The translations under genes and the position numbers were made by a program. A stretch of DNA of 64,000 bases from Phylloscopus collybita. Lineage: Eukaryota > Chordata > Aves > Passeriformes > Phylloscopidae. The DNA lies in assembly GCA_027886175.1 (NCBI GenBank), contig JAJNNQ010000006.1, positions 3,968,001 to 4,032,000 of the forward strand, given 5' to 3'. Below are positions 47,906 through 60,700 of the stretch, in pieces (within the stretch, counting starts at the first letter, position 1; each line of letters starts with the position of its first letter). Below the pieces are notes generated by a model. It saw only the letters and a program-made list of their open reading frames with translations, searched no databases and was not told where the DNA came from.

Positions 47906-50900
47906 TCTTGTCTTTGTTGTTGTTGTTGTTGTTGTTTTTTGGGGTTTTTTGTTTTTGTTTTTTGTTTTTTTACGAGGCTAGTATCAGCATTAGCTGAGCA
48001 AATTTAAAACTTCATTCTCACTATTTGACTTAAGAAAGTTGCAAAAATTATGTCACATGAAGGTTCAGCATCAGAAAATATTCCTGGCAAACAGTTTTCG
48101 ACTAGTCTGTATGTTCTGTTTCCATCTTTGGTACTGGTGGTATTACTAGGATATGCAAAGATGCCTTTCTTATCTCAGGTAATGTTCAGCACTCCACTTT
48201 AAAGAGCTCTCTGATGCCTTTCTATTTATACAATAAATTTTTCCTTCTATCTTGCACCTCAAAGGGTGAGGCTGACAAGAAATATTGTGCATGACTAAGT
48301 AATTTCATACCTCTAGGAGCTCATGACACATTCTCTGTACAAAACAACAACAAAACCATAACAAAATTTAAAAAAAAGGAAAAATCAACCTTCTTTCCTC
48401 AGAAAACAGGTGTTTCTTATGAAAAAGCTTCATTGTTAGCATGATACCCAGCAAACAGGAATGAAAACATTTATTAAAGTTTATGCATTACTGTGCTAAA
48501 TCAAGCAGAGTTTCTTGACAACATTGTTCTATACAATATAAGACTAAGATTGCAAATAACTTGTTGATTCTCCACCAGAATATGTAAGGTTAGGGTAGTT
48601 TCCTTGAGAGTCTGTCTGTTTTGGTCCTACCCTTTAATGTTCCTGTAAAATAAGGTATAGACAATATTTGTGTTCCCTTCCTTGTTCTGTTTGGCTCACC
48701 AAGCAAAATGACAATATGGGAGCAAACATCATCAAAACAACCCAAAACCTGAAGAAAATCCACCCTATAAAAAGGTGTAATAGTAAGCACATTCTTCCTT
48801 CTAGGAAGTTAAGTGTGGGATTCAGCTTCTCTGAGGCAGACTGTCTTCCTATCCACTCAAGGCATGACCAGATGCATGACTCGGTAAGTTACAGAAAGTA
48901 TACCTTGGAAGGTTTGTCTTCTGAAGGCTCTTTATTTTGTCATTCTTCTTTTGTCATTCCCCTTATCTTCCCATGTTCACTTGACATCTTTCCTTTTTCT
49001 TTTACTGCTTTATTCTTTCTTTGTCTCATCCTGTTAACCTGTTCTTAGTGCAAAACTTGGTGGAATGGTGTTGACTTTTAGCAACTTCTTATATTTTGGA
49101 TGACCCAAGTGGAAAACTTTGGGTGTAGTGGTTGTAGTGGTTGGTTAATTTTTTTTTTTTATTATTATTATTTATTTTTTTTTTTTACTTCCCAGAATGG
49201 AGAACTTTGCACAGTTTTATACAGCTATTGAATGAGATAACTCTGGAACAAGTTCATGAAGAACAATTCATTTAGTACAACTCAGTACACTATCAGAACT
49301 AACCAGAATCACAGTTGTGACTGGCAAAGTTTACAAGCTGAGACATTGGACCATGTTATGACAGACACAGATTTTCTGGAGTGAGATACATTGTGCCATA
49401 AGCTTGAAAAAGTCTTTACAAATCTTGAATCAGAGATATCTCTTTTATGTACTGTCTCAGTAGCCAGCCTTCTGTGGCATTCATCATTCATATGTTTTTC
49501 ATAACATATTAGTCGTTACTGCAGCAAGAATGATAATCTTCATCTCATTCGCTTGTGTGATTTTTTTCCTGCGTGTAGATGCTTCTTTTCCTCTCTTTGC
49601 TATGTGCCAGTCTTCTGCATATGTACTCAAATGTTACCATGACACTATGAAATTTGTTAGCTCACCCTAAAGAAAGATTTGTGGGTTTTCTGTGTGAAAT
49701 TACTTTCTGCATGCATGTGCATGGATAGGTTTGGGTTTTGTTGTTGTTGTTTTTGTTTGTTTGTTTTGGGGTTACTTTTGTGTTTGCTTTTACTTTCCTG
49801 TTGTCATGAGGAGCCGTGAATGGTCCTGCTGAATTATGGCAATGATCCAGTATAGATGCTGAAGTTTACAAAGCCCAGGTGGCATGTTGACAGATGAATT
49901 GTGATGGCAGCTCGAGGGCTTGGTATATTAAACATGATGAGGGAGTGGGTGAGGAATGAGGGTCTCTGTGATTTGCACATCCTTCATCTGATCCCTTAAG
50001 CTTTCCAAGAGCAAAATTCATTAAGGAGATTAAGAACAAGACCAAATGTCTGATGTGACAAGAGAGCGCAGTTGAATTTTTTCCCATTTGCCCAGCTCTG
50101 ATACCTCAATATTAAATTGATTAGGTCACTGAAATGGCCTTATAGAACTTGTGAAATATTTAAAGCTCCAACTTGGCCACAGGGCAGTCAGTATTGACAC
50201 ATTCATACAGCCTTCACAAGATCAGTTTGCACCTGCTAAAGTACCACTTGTCTGACTAACACAAAAGTTTGAAGGGTGCCTGTTTAAATGGCCAATGTAG
50301 TACATGTTAAGTACATTAAAAAGTACATAAAAAGAAAATTATCTTTTCAATCTGCTTGAAATAAGACTGCAACACCTGATCCTGCACAAGTCTTGAGTCT
50401 TCTGAACCCCCTCAAGGCTGATTCCACACAGTTTGAGTCTAATTAGTGGATTAAAAGTAAATAAAGCAGCAGGGTTTTCAAAGTATTCTGCTCTTCCCAG
50501 TTTTATTCCAGATGCATCTCAAAATAAATACAATCTGCAAGATTTCACAACTCTAGACAGTATGGGATAGTATGGGATTTTTTCAACATCTGCCTTGAAA
50601 ATATTAGCAATGATGAGACCAATCTCTTATTTCTAGAAGACAATCTGTAAGTCTGTGTTCTGTTTATACATGCTTAGAATATATTTAATCTACGTTTGTT
50701 CATCTGACTTCTTCACAGGCTAGGTAAAGAAATGCATTGAGTTTGATCCTGAGCACGATATGTCATATTTCCCTCTATCCTAATTGTATCCTGTATGGAT
50801 ATTTAACAATGTACTCTGTCTTTGAAGCAGGTTAGTTTCCTGGAGATAAAACAACTCTTCATATCTATTCTGAGGGAAGAAATTATATAGATGTGTTTCA

Positions 50901-53900
50901 TCTGTACTGGAAGCACTATTATGTAAGGCTAGATATGCATGGCTTTTATGCAAGAATAATTGGAGATAAAACTCGTGTAAGGGTACTGAGCATTTCAGAT
51001 GTGAAAGAAAAAAAATCACATCAAAAGGAAAAAGAAACCTGTAGTCTGTGAAAAGCAACAATGAATGGTTTCCAAGGTTGTTGGTTCATTCTAGTTTTAA
51101 TTTATTAGAGGCTAAGATTCATTTGACTCAGTTTTAATAGATTTCCAACCACAAGAGCACAGAGGAATCACCTTCTAAGGTGCTTACTGAGGTCACCAGT
51201 GAGACCTTTGAAGAGAGTGTCTTAAATTACAAGTGCTACCTACAGCACTGAAATCAAAAGGGTGGTAGTGAATGTAGATTCTGAGAGGTTCTTATCAAAG
51301 CCAAGTAAAAGATGGAAGAGGCAACCAAAGACATTAACCTGTGTGACAGGAGGGACTGTGACAATTGGGATGCTCAAGAATATATTGGCACATATTAATA
51401 AGTTACCTTGTCACGTGAGGAGTAGTAAAACAGCTCCACTTTGCAAAGTGTGTGGCTTCAGTATCAAAGAAACACAGACCATTTGCTATTTCTTTGGTAT
51501 TGCACCAAAGACAAAAGGAAGGAAAAAGTGTCAGAGCAGTGTCAGTCTTATTTATGTTCTTATTCTTTTATCATTAACCTGCTCTTTGGAGCAGCCAGTG
51601 GGGAGCACTGCCTAGAACTTATTTCAGAAGCAGGATAGAGTCACTGCGAGGAGAGTTCTGACCCCCTTTTTTGGCAGCTTTTTATGCAATCTGCTTTTTG
51701 TTTGGTGAAGATATAGGTCCTCTATGTTAGAACATTTTAAGTTATAATTTAGTTTTTTAGCAATTTCTATCAGTTTTCCTCCACTTGTATAAGATCTCTG
51801 AATGTTTCAAAAGTCATTTAAAATAAGAATAATTTGAAAAAGGAATAGAGAACTGACAGAGATAGATAATCTATCTAAGTTATGAAAGAGGGATTTTCCA
51901 GCTCTGAGTACAGAATACAAACTGAATGACTGGCTTCTGACACACTAATCAGTAGTCTGAATAGTGAGAATATATGCCGAGGTTCAAGTGGATTAATGTC
52001 TTCTCCCAGTGATAACATGCAGAGTGATATTTTCCCTTGCTTCACATGACACTTCAAATTTGGATAGCAAGCGTATCGGTACCTGTGCAGCCATTTATCT
52101 GGTGAACACATTAAACATTAGTTTGGTTAATATCTATTTGGTGCTTCTAAAAGTGTCCATTACACTTTTAGACTACTCAGACTCCTTGCTAGACAAAGAA
52201 GTTCAGCTGTTAAGGGATTTCAGTAAGGTATTTTAGAATTAAAATTTATGAATAGGGTTATATTTTTTCTGTGTCTTGTTCAGTTGACAAGACTGAAGGA
52301 AGCTAACTTATCTCCAATAAAGAAACCTCACTATTTCAGAAAACTAGCACACCTTTTGTGCTGAAATGATAAACTGATTGGAATGCAATGGTATTTTCAC
52401 ATAACTGAAGTAATTCTCTTTCTTCAGTCACTTGATTCTCATGTCTGAGTAGTTTTATCAGGTTGCTGACTGTTTTAAACATATTCTTTTTACCCTGCAT
52501 TGAAAAGAGCAGTGGGACAGAGGACAATGCTCTTTAGATATAGCCCAGGGCAACAAAAAGACCTTTATTCAATCACCAAAGAATCTGAATGAGTTCTTTT
52601 AGTATTAAAATCATGCTGTATTTAGGCAATCAAACTAGTTTATTTTCTAACTCTCCACATCTTCTGAAATGGAACACAAATTTAAAACCTATAAATTACT
52701 CTTTTAAAACTAAAAAATATATAGTTTGCCATAAATTCTGAGTGTAGGACAGCCTTGAAAACAGTAAAAATATGGATGGCTTTGCTTCCCCACTTACTTC
52801 TAGTCTACACAACTACAACTAGATATTTAGGCATACCCAGCAACACCTTAAGCCACATACAGAACATATATCCTATTTATGTAGAGGCCATATGGCTTTG
52901 AACAGCCATGAATCACACACCTTTGGTGTGCAGTATTCAGAATTCCTCAAAGCTTCCCTCATTACAAAATACAGAGAAAAAATTGAAACCACTCTTCCTG
53001 GAAGAGCAGACACATTGTGATTTTGGTTCTTTTATGGTCAGTTTTACTAGAATAATAATGGCACTACACAGCAGAAAAAAAAAAAAGTATGGTCAGCTGA
53101 AGATTCAAAAGCTTTAAATTTCTTTTGAAAAATTGGGAAGGGGAACTCTGCCCCAAACATCCTTACTCAATACTTACTAATAAACTGCTGTAGGGTTTGC
53201 TTTGCGTTTGCTGTGTGTTAAGAGTCAGATATTTTTACTCTGCAGAAGGGACCTGTTGATAACTATCACCAGTCTTTCATTCCACTGTCTCTGAGTGGCA
53301 CATCTCTTGCTAGTTGGTGAATTTAGGGTACTGAGCTAACAATAAAACACACCTCTATACACCACGCATCTGCTACATCTGTGACTGAATTGTCACAGTT
53401 AAAGGATTTATGTGATTATACGAACAAACGTAGGAATCTGAGCAATGTATCTTTTAAAATGCACCTTTTGATTATTTTACTTTATTTTTTGGAGAAATAT
53501 CGATTTACAGTCACTGCCATGTTTATGATCTAAAGTGAAACTGCTATATCTTTAGTTAACTTGGAGAAAAAACACTAAAAGTTACCCATAAAAAAAAAGA
53601 AAAAAATATGGTCATCTCTATTCAGAAATGTAAATCACAAAATTAAAACATCTATCTATGTGTCCAAGTGAAGATTTATTTAGTTTGCTGGGCTTGCTTC
53701 TTAAAAGGTGTCTGCTAATGAACACACATTAAAGCAAAATAATATTTTCTAGACAAATTTCTTATTAAACTGATGGCACTGACAGACATGCTAAGGATTA
53801 AAAAGTACTTCTTATGAAATTTTAATTTCTAGAAACAGGGATGATTGCAAAGAATTTCATATACTGACTTAGCTTACTGACAATTATTTAAACCTCAATC

Positions 53901-54029
53901 ATTTAAAAGCTCTGGGATGCACTAAACCTCTAGTTACCCTGGCCCTGTCGTTTCCATGAAATAGAGAATAGTGAATCTTGTGAATTGTCATCTGCTATAA
54001 TTTCTAGATTTATTTAATCTCTCACAACA
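47906..54029. other. Unique AT-rich DNA
   Basis: About 6.1 kb without a recognisable gene or mobile element. It holds the (TTG)n run at 47913-47935, T/A-rich runs at 49149-49187, and a G/T-rich tract near 49731-49775. The longest frames (126 codons at 48668-49048 and 117 codons at 51262-51615) have no motif I recognise and no splice or promoter support. The second contains C..C pairs (LCKVCGF...) but not a complete zinc-finger pattern. Confidence 0.5.
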
Positions 54030-54655
54030 CAGTCATTAACCCAAGGAGTGGTGGTGATCATAATTAAGTACTGTTAGCAACCAGTCACAAGTGGTGTCTT
54101 CCAGGGCTCAGTTTTGGGGACGATTCTGTTTAATATTTTTATCAATTACCTGGAAGAGGAGATTGAGTGGACCCTCAACACTTTTGCAGGTGACACCAAT
54201 TTGGGTGGGAATGTTGCTCTGCTGGAAGGTAGGAAGGGATCAGACAATGCAGCAAGGACAACAAAAGACTAACGTTGTTTAACCATGAGAAAAGGAGGCT
54301 GAAGTGAGACCTTAGTGCTCTCTGCACAGCAACCTGAAAGGAGGTTGTAACAAGGTGGTACTGGGCTTTTCTGCTAAGTAACAAGTAATAGGACAAGAGG
54401 AAATGGTCTCAAATTGCATCAAGGTAGTTTTAGTTTGGATATTAGGAAACACTATTTCCCTGCAAGGATAGTCAAGCACTGGAACAGGCTGCTCAGAGAA
54501 GTTGTTGAGTTGCATCTTTAGAGATATTTAAAAGATGTGGAGACATGGTCATCCAGGACATGATTTAGTGGTGGAGTTGGCACAGTTAGATTAATAGCTG
54601 GATTTTTTGATGTCCTTAAAAGCATTTTCCAACTTTCATGATTCTATGTTTCTAA
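54030..54655 (+). mobile_element. CR1 LINE, internally deleted copy
   Basis: In the correct frame the left part encodes [20 protein letters not shown] and then [10 protein letters not shown], which is reverse-transcriptase motif C with the usual FADD changed to FAGD. Just after an ALLEG block (near 54230) the sequence jumps directly to the ORF2 C-terminal block (KRRLK near 54295) and the 3' UTR, so several hundred bases between them are deleted. The end reads TTTCCAACTTTCATGATTCT and ATGTTTCT. The element is dead. Confidence 0.9.
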
Positions 54656-56061
54656 GATTTAATATTTCTGAATTTGGACGCATATATGTTGAACTTCCAA
54701 CATTTCTACTGGCCACAGTGGAAGTGCAGAAATTTATCTCATATGTAAATATGAATATGAAAGTGTCTTGAACTGAATCCCACCCAAAGAGACTTAAATT
54801 ATATAGTCCACAGCTACTTTGCAACTTCAAATTATCTCAAGAGGAAAACTTAGCTGAGAAACCAGGAAGCAAGATCACTTGAAAAAGCAATTTCATACTA
54901 AAGAACATTTTAGCAATCAATGCTTCTTCAGAAACTTGAGTCACTAATCTTTGCTTACCTTTAAAAACCCGTATACATGCCCCTGATGCAGCAGTCTTCA
55001 TTAATACATTTGTAGTGCTTTGTTGGCTAAAGCCTTCATTCAAACATGGCACTTCTACTAGCAAAGCAAAGACAGAATTGGAACTAGAACAGCCTTTTCT
55101 CTTATGTTTGTCTATGCAGAATCTGAAGGCAGGCTTCCTCTGTCTAAATGTCAACATCTCCTTCTGAATATCTATGCCAAAACTAATTTCCCCAAGCATT
55201 CTTAATATATTTCTTTATGCTCCTAGAGAGAGAAAGAATCAGCTGTAGGGAGCAATTAATCTCAGCTTAAAATAGAACGAACGAATTGCTTCCCAGAAAT
55301 GCCTCTTTGCTTCACTTGGAGGAGCTATAAAGAGATTTTAGGGAGTGTGTCTCAGCTGTAGACTTCCACATTATAGACAACTCAAGTTAGGTGAGATGAT
55401 TTTCACTCTAAGTATCAGTATAAATAGCTGCATCATCATTTACATGAATAGCTGGGCACAAGGAGCCAGTATACTTAAGTTTAGGTACACTAAAGACCTG
55501 CATCATGAAATTATAGCATTTAGATGAGAAAGTTATGGCAATTTCATAGCAAAGCAACTTTCTAAATTACTTTGATGTAAAGTAGTAAAAGTACAGTTTT
55601 GGTTCTAACCCTGGATTTTTTTTCCTTTCATAATACACACTGTTTATAGCTCTCTTGGAGAAAGATAAGGGTAGAACGTCAGTTCAGTGACTTTTCCGAA
55701 TTTAACAGCTGCTCTGTCCTAATCTGCAGCTAAATATATACATATATCACATTCCAAGACAATACATACTGCAGTGCAGAGACCTCACCTATAAATACTC
55801 AATTACTTAAAATGAAGGCTTTGGGATGACATTAGAAACATAATCAAATACAGAAGTGGAACTAATAATGTTGAAAGGACAATATTATTGTTTTTTTAGA
55901 AATATCAGAGTTATGATTATATGATTTTTTTCTAAATTTTAACTAATTTCTGAATAACCTGTGTGTGATACTTTCTCCTGCCCTTCTCCCCATCTGCCTT
56001 CTTCCTCTCCCTCTCTTTCCCTCCCTCTCCATATTTTTTTTTAATAGAATCCACCGAGGAT
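54656..56061. other. Unique DNA
   Basis: No gene recognised. A 120-codon minus-strand frame (54837-55199) shows no domain or conserved motif that I recognise. A pure-pyrimidine-like tract (CCTTCTCCCC...TCCCTCTCTTTCCC) lies at about 55975-56034, immediately before the CR1 at 56062. Confidence 0.45.
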
Positions 56062-56191
56062 CAAAGAATTGTAGAATGGTTTGGAGTGAAATGGACCCCA
56101 TTTAGTTACAATTCCCCTGCCATGGGCAGGGAAGACCATCCACTTGACCATGTTGCTTAAAGCCCCATCCAGCCTGTCTTGAATACTTCAT
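56062..56191 (-). mobile_element. CR1 LINE, 3' end (split by an LTR)
   Basis: The plus strand starts AATTGTAGAATGGTTTGGAG, an octamer-like end, and continues with CCTGCCATGGGCAGGGA and GCCCCATCCAGCCTGTCTTG. It is the reverse complement of the end of a CR1 3' UTR. It stops near 56191 and resumes at 57285. Confidence 0.9.
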
Positions 56192-56196
56192 TATCT

Positions 56197-57284
56197 TGGA
56201 TTTACAGGACAAGATTTTGGACTGGGGGGGGTGCTGCATGCATGACTTCTGTAAGAATCTGCCAGAAGTTTCTCCCATGAGTGGCAGAGCCAATGCTAGC
56301 CACCTCCAAGACAGACCCACCACTGACCAAGGCCAAGTCAATTGGAGATGTAGTAATACCTCTGTGATGAGATATTTAAGAATGAAAAAGTAACTGGGCA
56401 GAAGTAATTGCAGCAGAGAAGAGAGGAGTGAGAATATGCAAAAGAAAAAACTTTGGAAACGCCAAGATGAATGAAGCAGGAGAGAGAACGTGCTCCTGGT
56501 ATTGGAGCTGAGATTGTCTGTGATGCAGACAGTGCTGAGGCAGAAAGTGCCCGTGCAGAATGTGGAGGTACATGTGGGACCAGAGATCCACCTTCAGATT
56601 GTGTAGGAGACCCAAAAGTGTAGCATGCTGTGTAGCAGGTGGATGCTCAAAAGATGTGACCCCATAGGACTCCATGCTAGAGAAGTTTCCCTCCAGGATC
56701 TGCAGATCCATGGGGACAGCAGTTGGAGGAGTTTTTCTGGTAGGACTTGGAATACTGTGAGGGAGCCACATTGAAGCACCTGTTCTTGAAGGAGTGCACC
56801 CTGTGACAAAGACCCAGACTGGAGTAGTTCATGAATGGTTGTTTCCTGTTGGAGAAAAACCACACAGGAGCAAGGGAAAAACAACCCAGCCTGAGGGGGA
56901 AGAAGCAGGAGCAGTAGAAAACAACACATGATGAACTGACCCTAAACCCTATTCCCCATCTCGCTTGAGGGTTGAGGAGGGAAAGAATTAGGAATGATAT
57001 TAAGCCCAGGAAGAAGGGAGAGGTGGTGTGAAGGCGCTTCTGAGATTTTTGTTTTGTTTTTCTTTTACTTCATTCTCCTACTCTAATTTTAATTTGTAAC
57101 AAATTCAATTAGTTTCTCCAAATCAGGTTTGTTTTGCTTGCGCCAGTAAGTGGTGAATGACCTCTCCCTGTCCTCATCTCAACTTATGAGTTTTTGTTCT
57201 ATTTTCTCTTTGTCCAATTAAGGATGGAAGTGGTGGAGCAACATTAGTGGGCATTTGTCATTCAGCCAGAGTTAAACGACCACA
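56197..57284 (+). mobile_element. Long ERVL-type solo LTR, copy C (about 1.09 kb)
   Basis: This is the most complete of the three related long LTRs. It starts near TGGATTTACAGGACAAG and continues with GAGTGGCAGAGCCAATGC, GAGATATTTAAGAATG (TATA-like ATATTTAAG near 56371), several imperfect units with TGCAGA, CTGGAG and GGAG words, and GATGAACTGACCCTAAACCC near 56930. Then come a GCCCAGGAAGAAGGGAGAGG block and CTCATCTCAACTTATGAGTT near 57174, and it ends GTTAAACGACCACA. It lies inside a CR1 (56062-56191 and 57285-57715). No clear target duplication is left. No gag, pol or env sequence adjoins, so it is a solo LTR. Confidence 0.85.
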
Positions 57285-57715
57285 AGCATCCACAACTTCT
57301 CTGGGCAACATGTTCCACTGCCTCATGATCGTCACAGGAAAGAATTTTTTCCTGACATAAACCTACCTTCTCTCAGTTTAAGGCTCTTATACATTGTACT
57401 ATTACTACACATCCTTGTGAAAAGTCTCTCTTCAGCTGTCTTGAAGCCCTCTTTAGGTACTGGAAGGCTGCTATAAGGTCTCTCTATTCTTCCAGCCAGT
57501 CTTCACAGGAGAGATGCTTCAGCCCTCTGAGCATGTTTGTGACCTCCTCTGGACTCACTCTGTCAGGTTTACATCCTTCTAATACTGGAAATCCCACAGC
57601 TGGATGAAGCACTCCAGGTGGAGAGGTTTCACAAGAGGGAAACAGAGGTGTAGAATCACCTTTCTTTACCTTCTGGCCCCATTTCTTTTGATACAACTGG
57701 AAAATTTTGATCATG
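57285..57715 (-). mobile_element. CR1 LINE, 5' part of the split copy
   Basis: Sequence resumes in the CR1 3' UTR with GCATCCACAACTTCTCTGGG, reads through the end of ORF2, and stops near 57715. The minus-strand frame 57484-57714 encodes RGLKHLSCEDWLEE, matching the conserved 'RGLEHLSYEERL' block of CR1 ORF2. The copy is 5'-truncated. Confidence 0.9.
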
Positions 57716-60700
57716 TTAAACCTTTATCTCACATTCCTTAAATATAATCAGATCTGACTTTTATCTGTATTTAGCTGTGCAGAAATTTGAAAGTCAGCCC
57801 ATGTCTTCTAAGTACTAGCCACTCTATCATGACATATATTTGTTGTCAGAACTCTCAGTGAGTTTCTTATAACCACTCTCTCCCCATGGTTTCTTGCATG
57901 ACCAATGGTCTAGTCCTCAAAACAAAAAATAAAACATGATACAGACATCGTCCAGTTTATTGTTTGGCATTATCCTTCTCATTTTTCCTCATTTTCTTAT
58001 TTTAATCTTCCTAAGGCTTTTCTTTTTAATTCTTCGTCCAGATTCTGTTTTTCTTATTCTGTTTGTAGTTTTTTTTTTCTTGTTTTGTTTTGTCTCTTAA
58101 TGTTGCTATGTATTATTTTGTTGTGATTTTCTTTATATGATCTCCACAGATGTCTTGAAATTTTGATTACTTTCAGCATATAAACAAGAATTAAATAATT
58201 TCTTCAATAAGTAGAAGTTGTTAAAGTGAATTCTCCATCAAAGCAAGGATACCTACATAGGTTATGCCAATATTTATGCAGGAATTATGCAGGCATTATG
58301 TTAATGATTATTATAAACACATTTTTAATCCAGAATTCCCTGTATTAATAGATAGAGGGTTCAGTACCAGTATAAACTGATGAGTTTTGTATTTCAAAGA
58401 AGTGTCTTTTGCTTATTTCACTAGTGCTGTTCTGACCACAAGAAGGCTTGCTATAAATAAAGTCAGGCAGAAAAGTATGAAGTGTATCTCATTTGAAAGA
58501 CTATCATTCCTCAGAATCTATGCATCAAAATACTGTAAAGAATTTTAGAGCAATACACTGACTCAGTTGCCAAAGCCACATTTTTGTAGGTACTGCTGTA
58601 ATCCACTGCCCTGCTGCACTGATGATGTATCAAGCTTTTTCTTGGATGTTCAGAAATCCTGAAAAATGGCACAATGACACACTGAGTAACTCTTCAGCAA
58701 GTAGCACATAGTCAGTTTTACTTGTCCTTGAAGCAACAGATTCACTGTGCCTGTGACATAGAACCATATTTACAGGCACAGCATATTACAGAGGTATAAA
58801 AAATTCACAGCTTAGTGTGTTTCCAGAAGATTTGTGATGACATGCATTAAACCAACTCCTTGAAAGTCCTGTATTCATCACATATTTTGTTCTTACTATT
58901 GTTCTAAAAATATAAGGAATTTAAGTAATCCAACAAAAATTATGTAGGTTAATGTCAAATAAGATTCCTGATGGTGATGAAGTTTAATTCTGAACTATGG
59001 TTTTATCTCTATCCCAAGGATGATTAGTTTTGATGACACTAACTGGCTCATAATCAAAAAAAGTGTGAGCTTTATCTTGGTTGTGAAGTTCATAGCATTA
59101 AGCTGATCACATGAATGTTCACTTGAAGATACCTGGCATAAGAGAGATAGGATGTAAATGTGAAAAGTGTAGTAGTCAAAGCATGGAAAACATCTAATGG
59201 ACTGCTCCTCTCCTTAAGCTACATCCTGCATCTCAGATTTGCAGATAGGTGTTTCTATGAGAAAAACAGAAACAAAACAAAACAAAAAAAACCCAAAAAA
59301 CAACAACAACAACAACAAAAATACCCTCTTTTAGAAAAAAAAATTACAATTTTTGTTTAAAAGCATGTCTTGCTTCCTCCACAGTAACTGTTTGTTTTAT
59401 CCAATTACTGTTTAGGGTAAAATTCATAAACAGCTCGGGAATGGGAGTACTGATCTTTTCCCTCAACAAAAAGACAGCTCTATTTTCCAATTTCAGCAGT
59501 TGAGTTCCCTCTAATCAGTTGTCCTTCCTGCCCTGTGATTTTATTACTTTCTTCTACAAGGTTTTTAAATTTGATTCTTTTACCTTATGTTATAGGGAGC
59601 AAACAAATAAACCCAGTACAGATCTTTTTAAATGTTTCCTTTTTCAGCTTTCTTCTTTTCACAGAATAATTAAAAGATCACAGGTTTAGAGAAAGGGAAA
59701 ATAAATGTTGCTCTATAATCTCATGGCACATGACTATAGTCCTGCTTCCAGAGAAATTTTCAATGCTAATTAGTTTCAATGGAGATTAAGAGCTTTTGAA
59801 AATACTGTTGGGGGCTCTCTAATATTTTAGGCATTTACCTACACATTAGAAAATCCAATTTATGATATCAGTTTCTCTTAAACAAGAGCTGGAATTCTGA
59901 TATTAGAGATTTTTCAGAAAAGGCTATATGAAATTGTAGTATAGTACAGTTAGGTAAGTTGGCTATGAAATAAGGATAAATTATAACCACAGTCATAGTG
60001 ATATAAATCTATAGTAGTACTATTGTATAATTTATTTTATAATTATGTTTTTCTGAATTTACAGTTCTGCTTTTTTTTAACTTTTATGCCTTCAGAAATA
60101 ATTATTTTCTATAAATAACACAAGTTTTATATTACAGTGATATCAGATGTATAAGATTTTTTTTCAGAGAATACATTCAATCTTACCTGCACAGCTACTT
60201 TTTACTGAAGCTAGATTTCTTATGCAAGCAACACATATCAATGTGACAGTAAGAATATTATTTGCACCTTTAACCTATTAAGGGAAGAATTAAAATGGCT
60301 TAAATTGATATCTTAGAGGAAATAGATGATAAAACTATGCATGTTCATAATTTTTACCCCTAATTACATTTTTAAATGGTATATCTTAATGTTGACTTCA
60401 TCTCTAATATAGAGGGAATTTCAATGTAAAAATACACGGTTTTTCATAGCACCACACATATCTTACAGTATGGATTAAAAGCTCTTTCTAAGCACCAAGG
60501 AGAATGTGTCATAATGAACTGGCTGTGGAAAGAAATTTCTACAGTACAAGAGTGGATTGACAAGAAAAAAGATTTATGGTAGGCAGAAAGAATCACAGCT
60601 GTCTTGAACATTCAAATTATTTCCTTAGCAGCAGAATTATTTACATGGCACATCACTGCTGCTGTAGATACATTTTTCTTTCTTTTTCACTTTTGTTTTG

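Noticed and set aside
51262..51615. 117-codon frame with two cysteine pairs
   Set aside because: The cysteine spacing does not form a known zinc-binding motif, and the C-terminal half is ordinary AT-rich hydrophobic sequence. No promoter or splice support.
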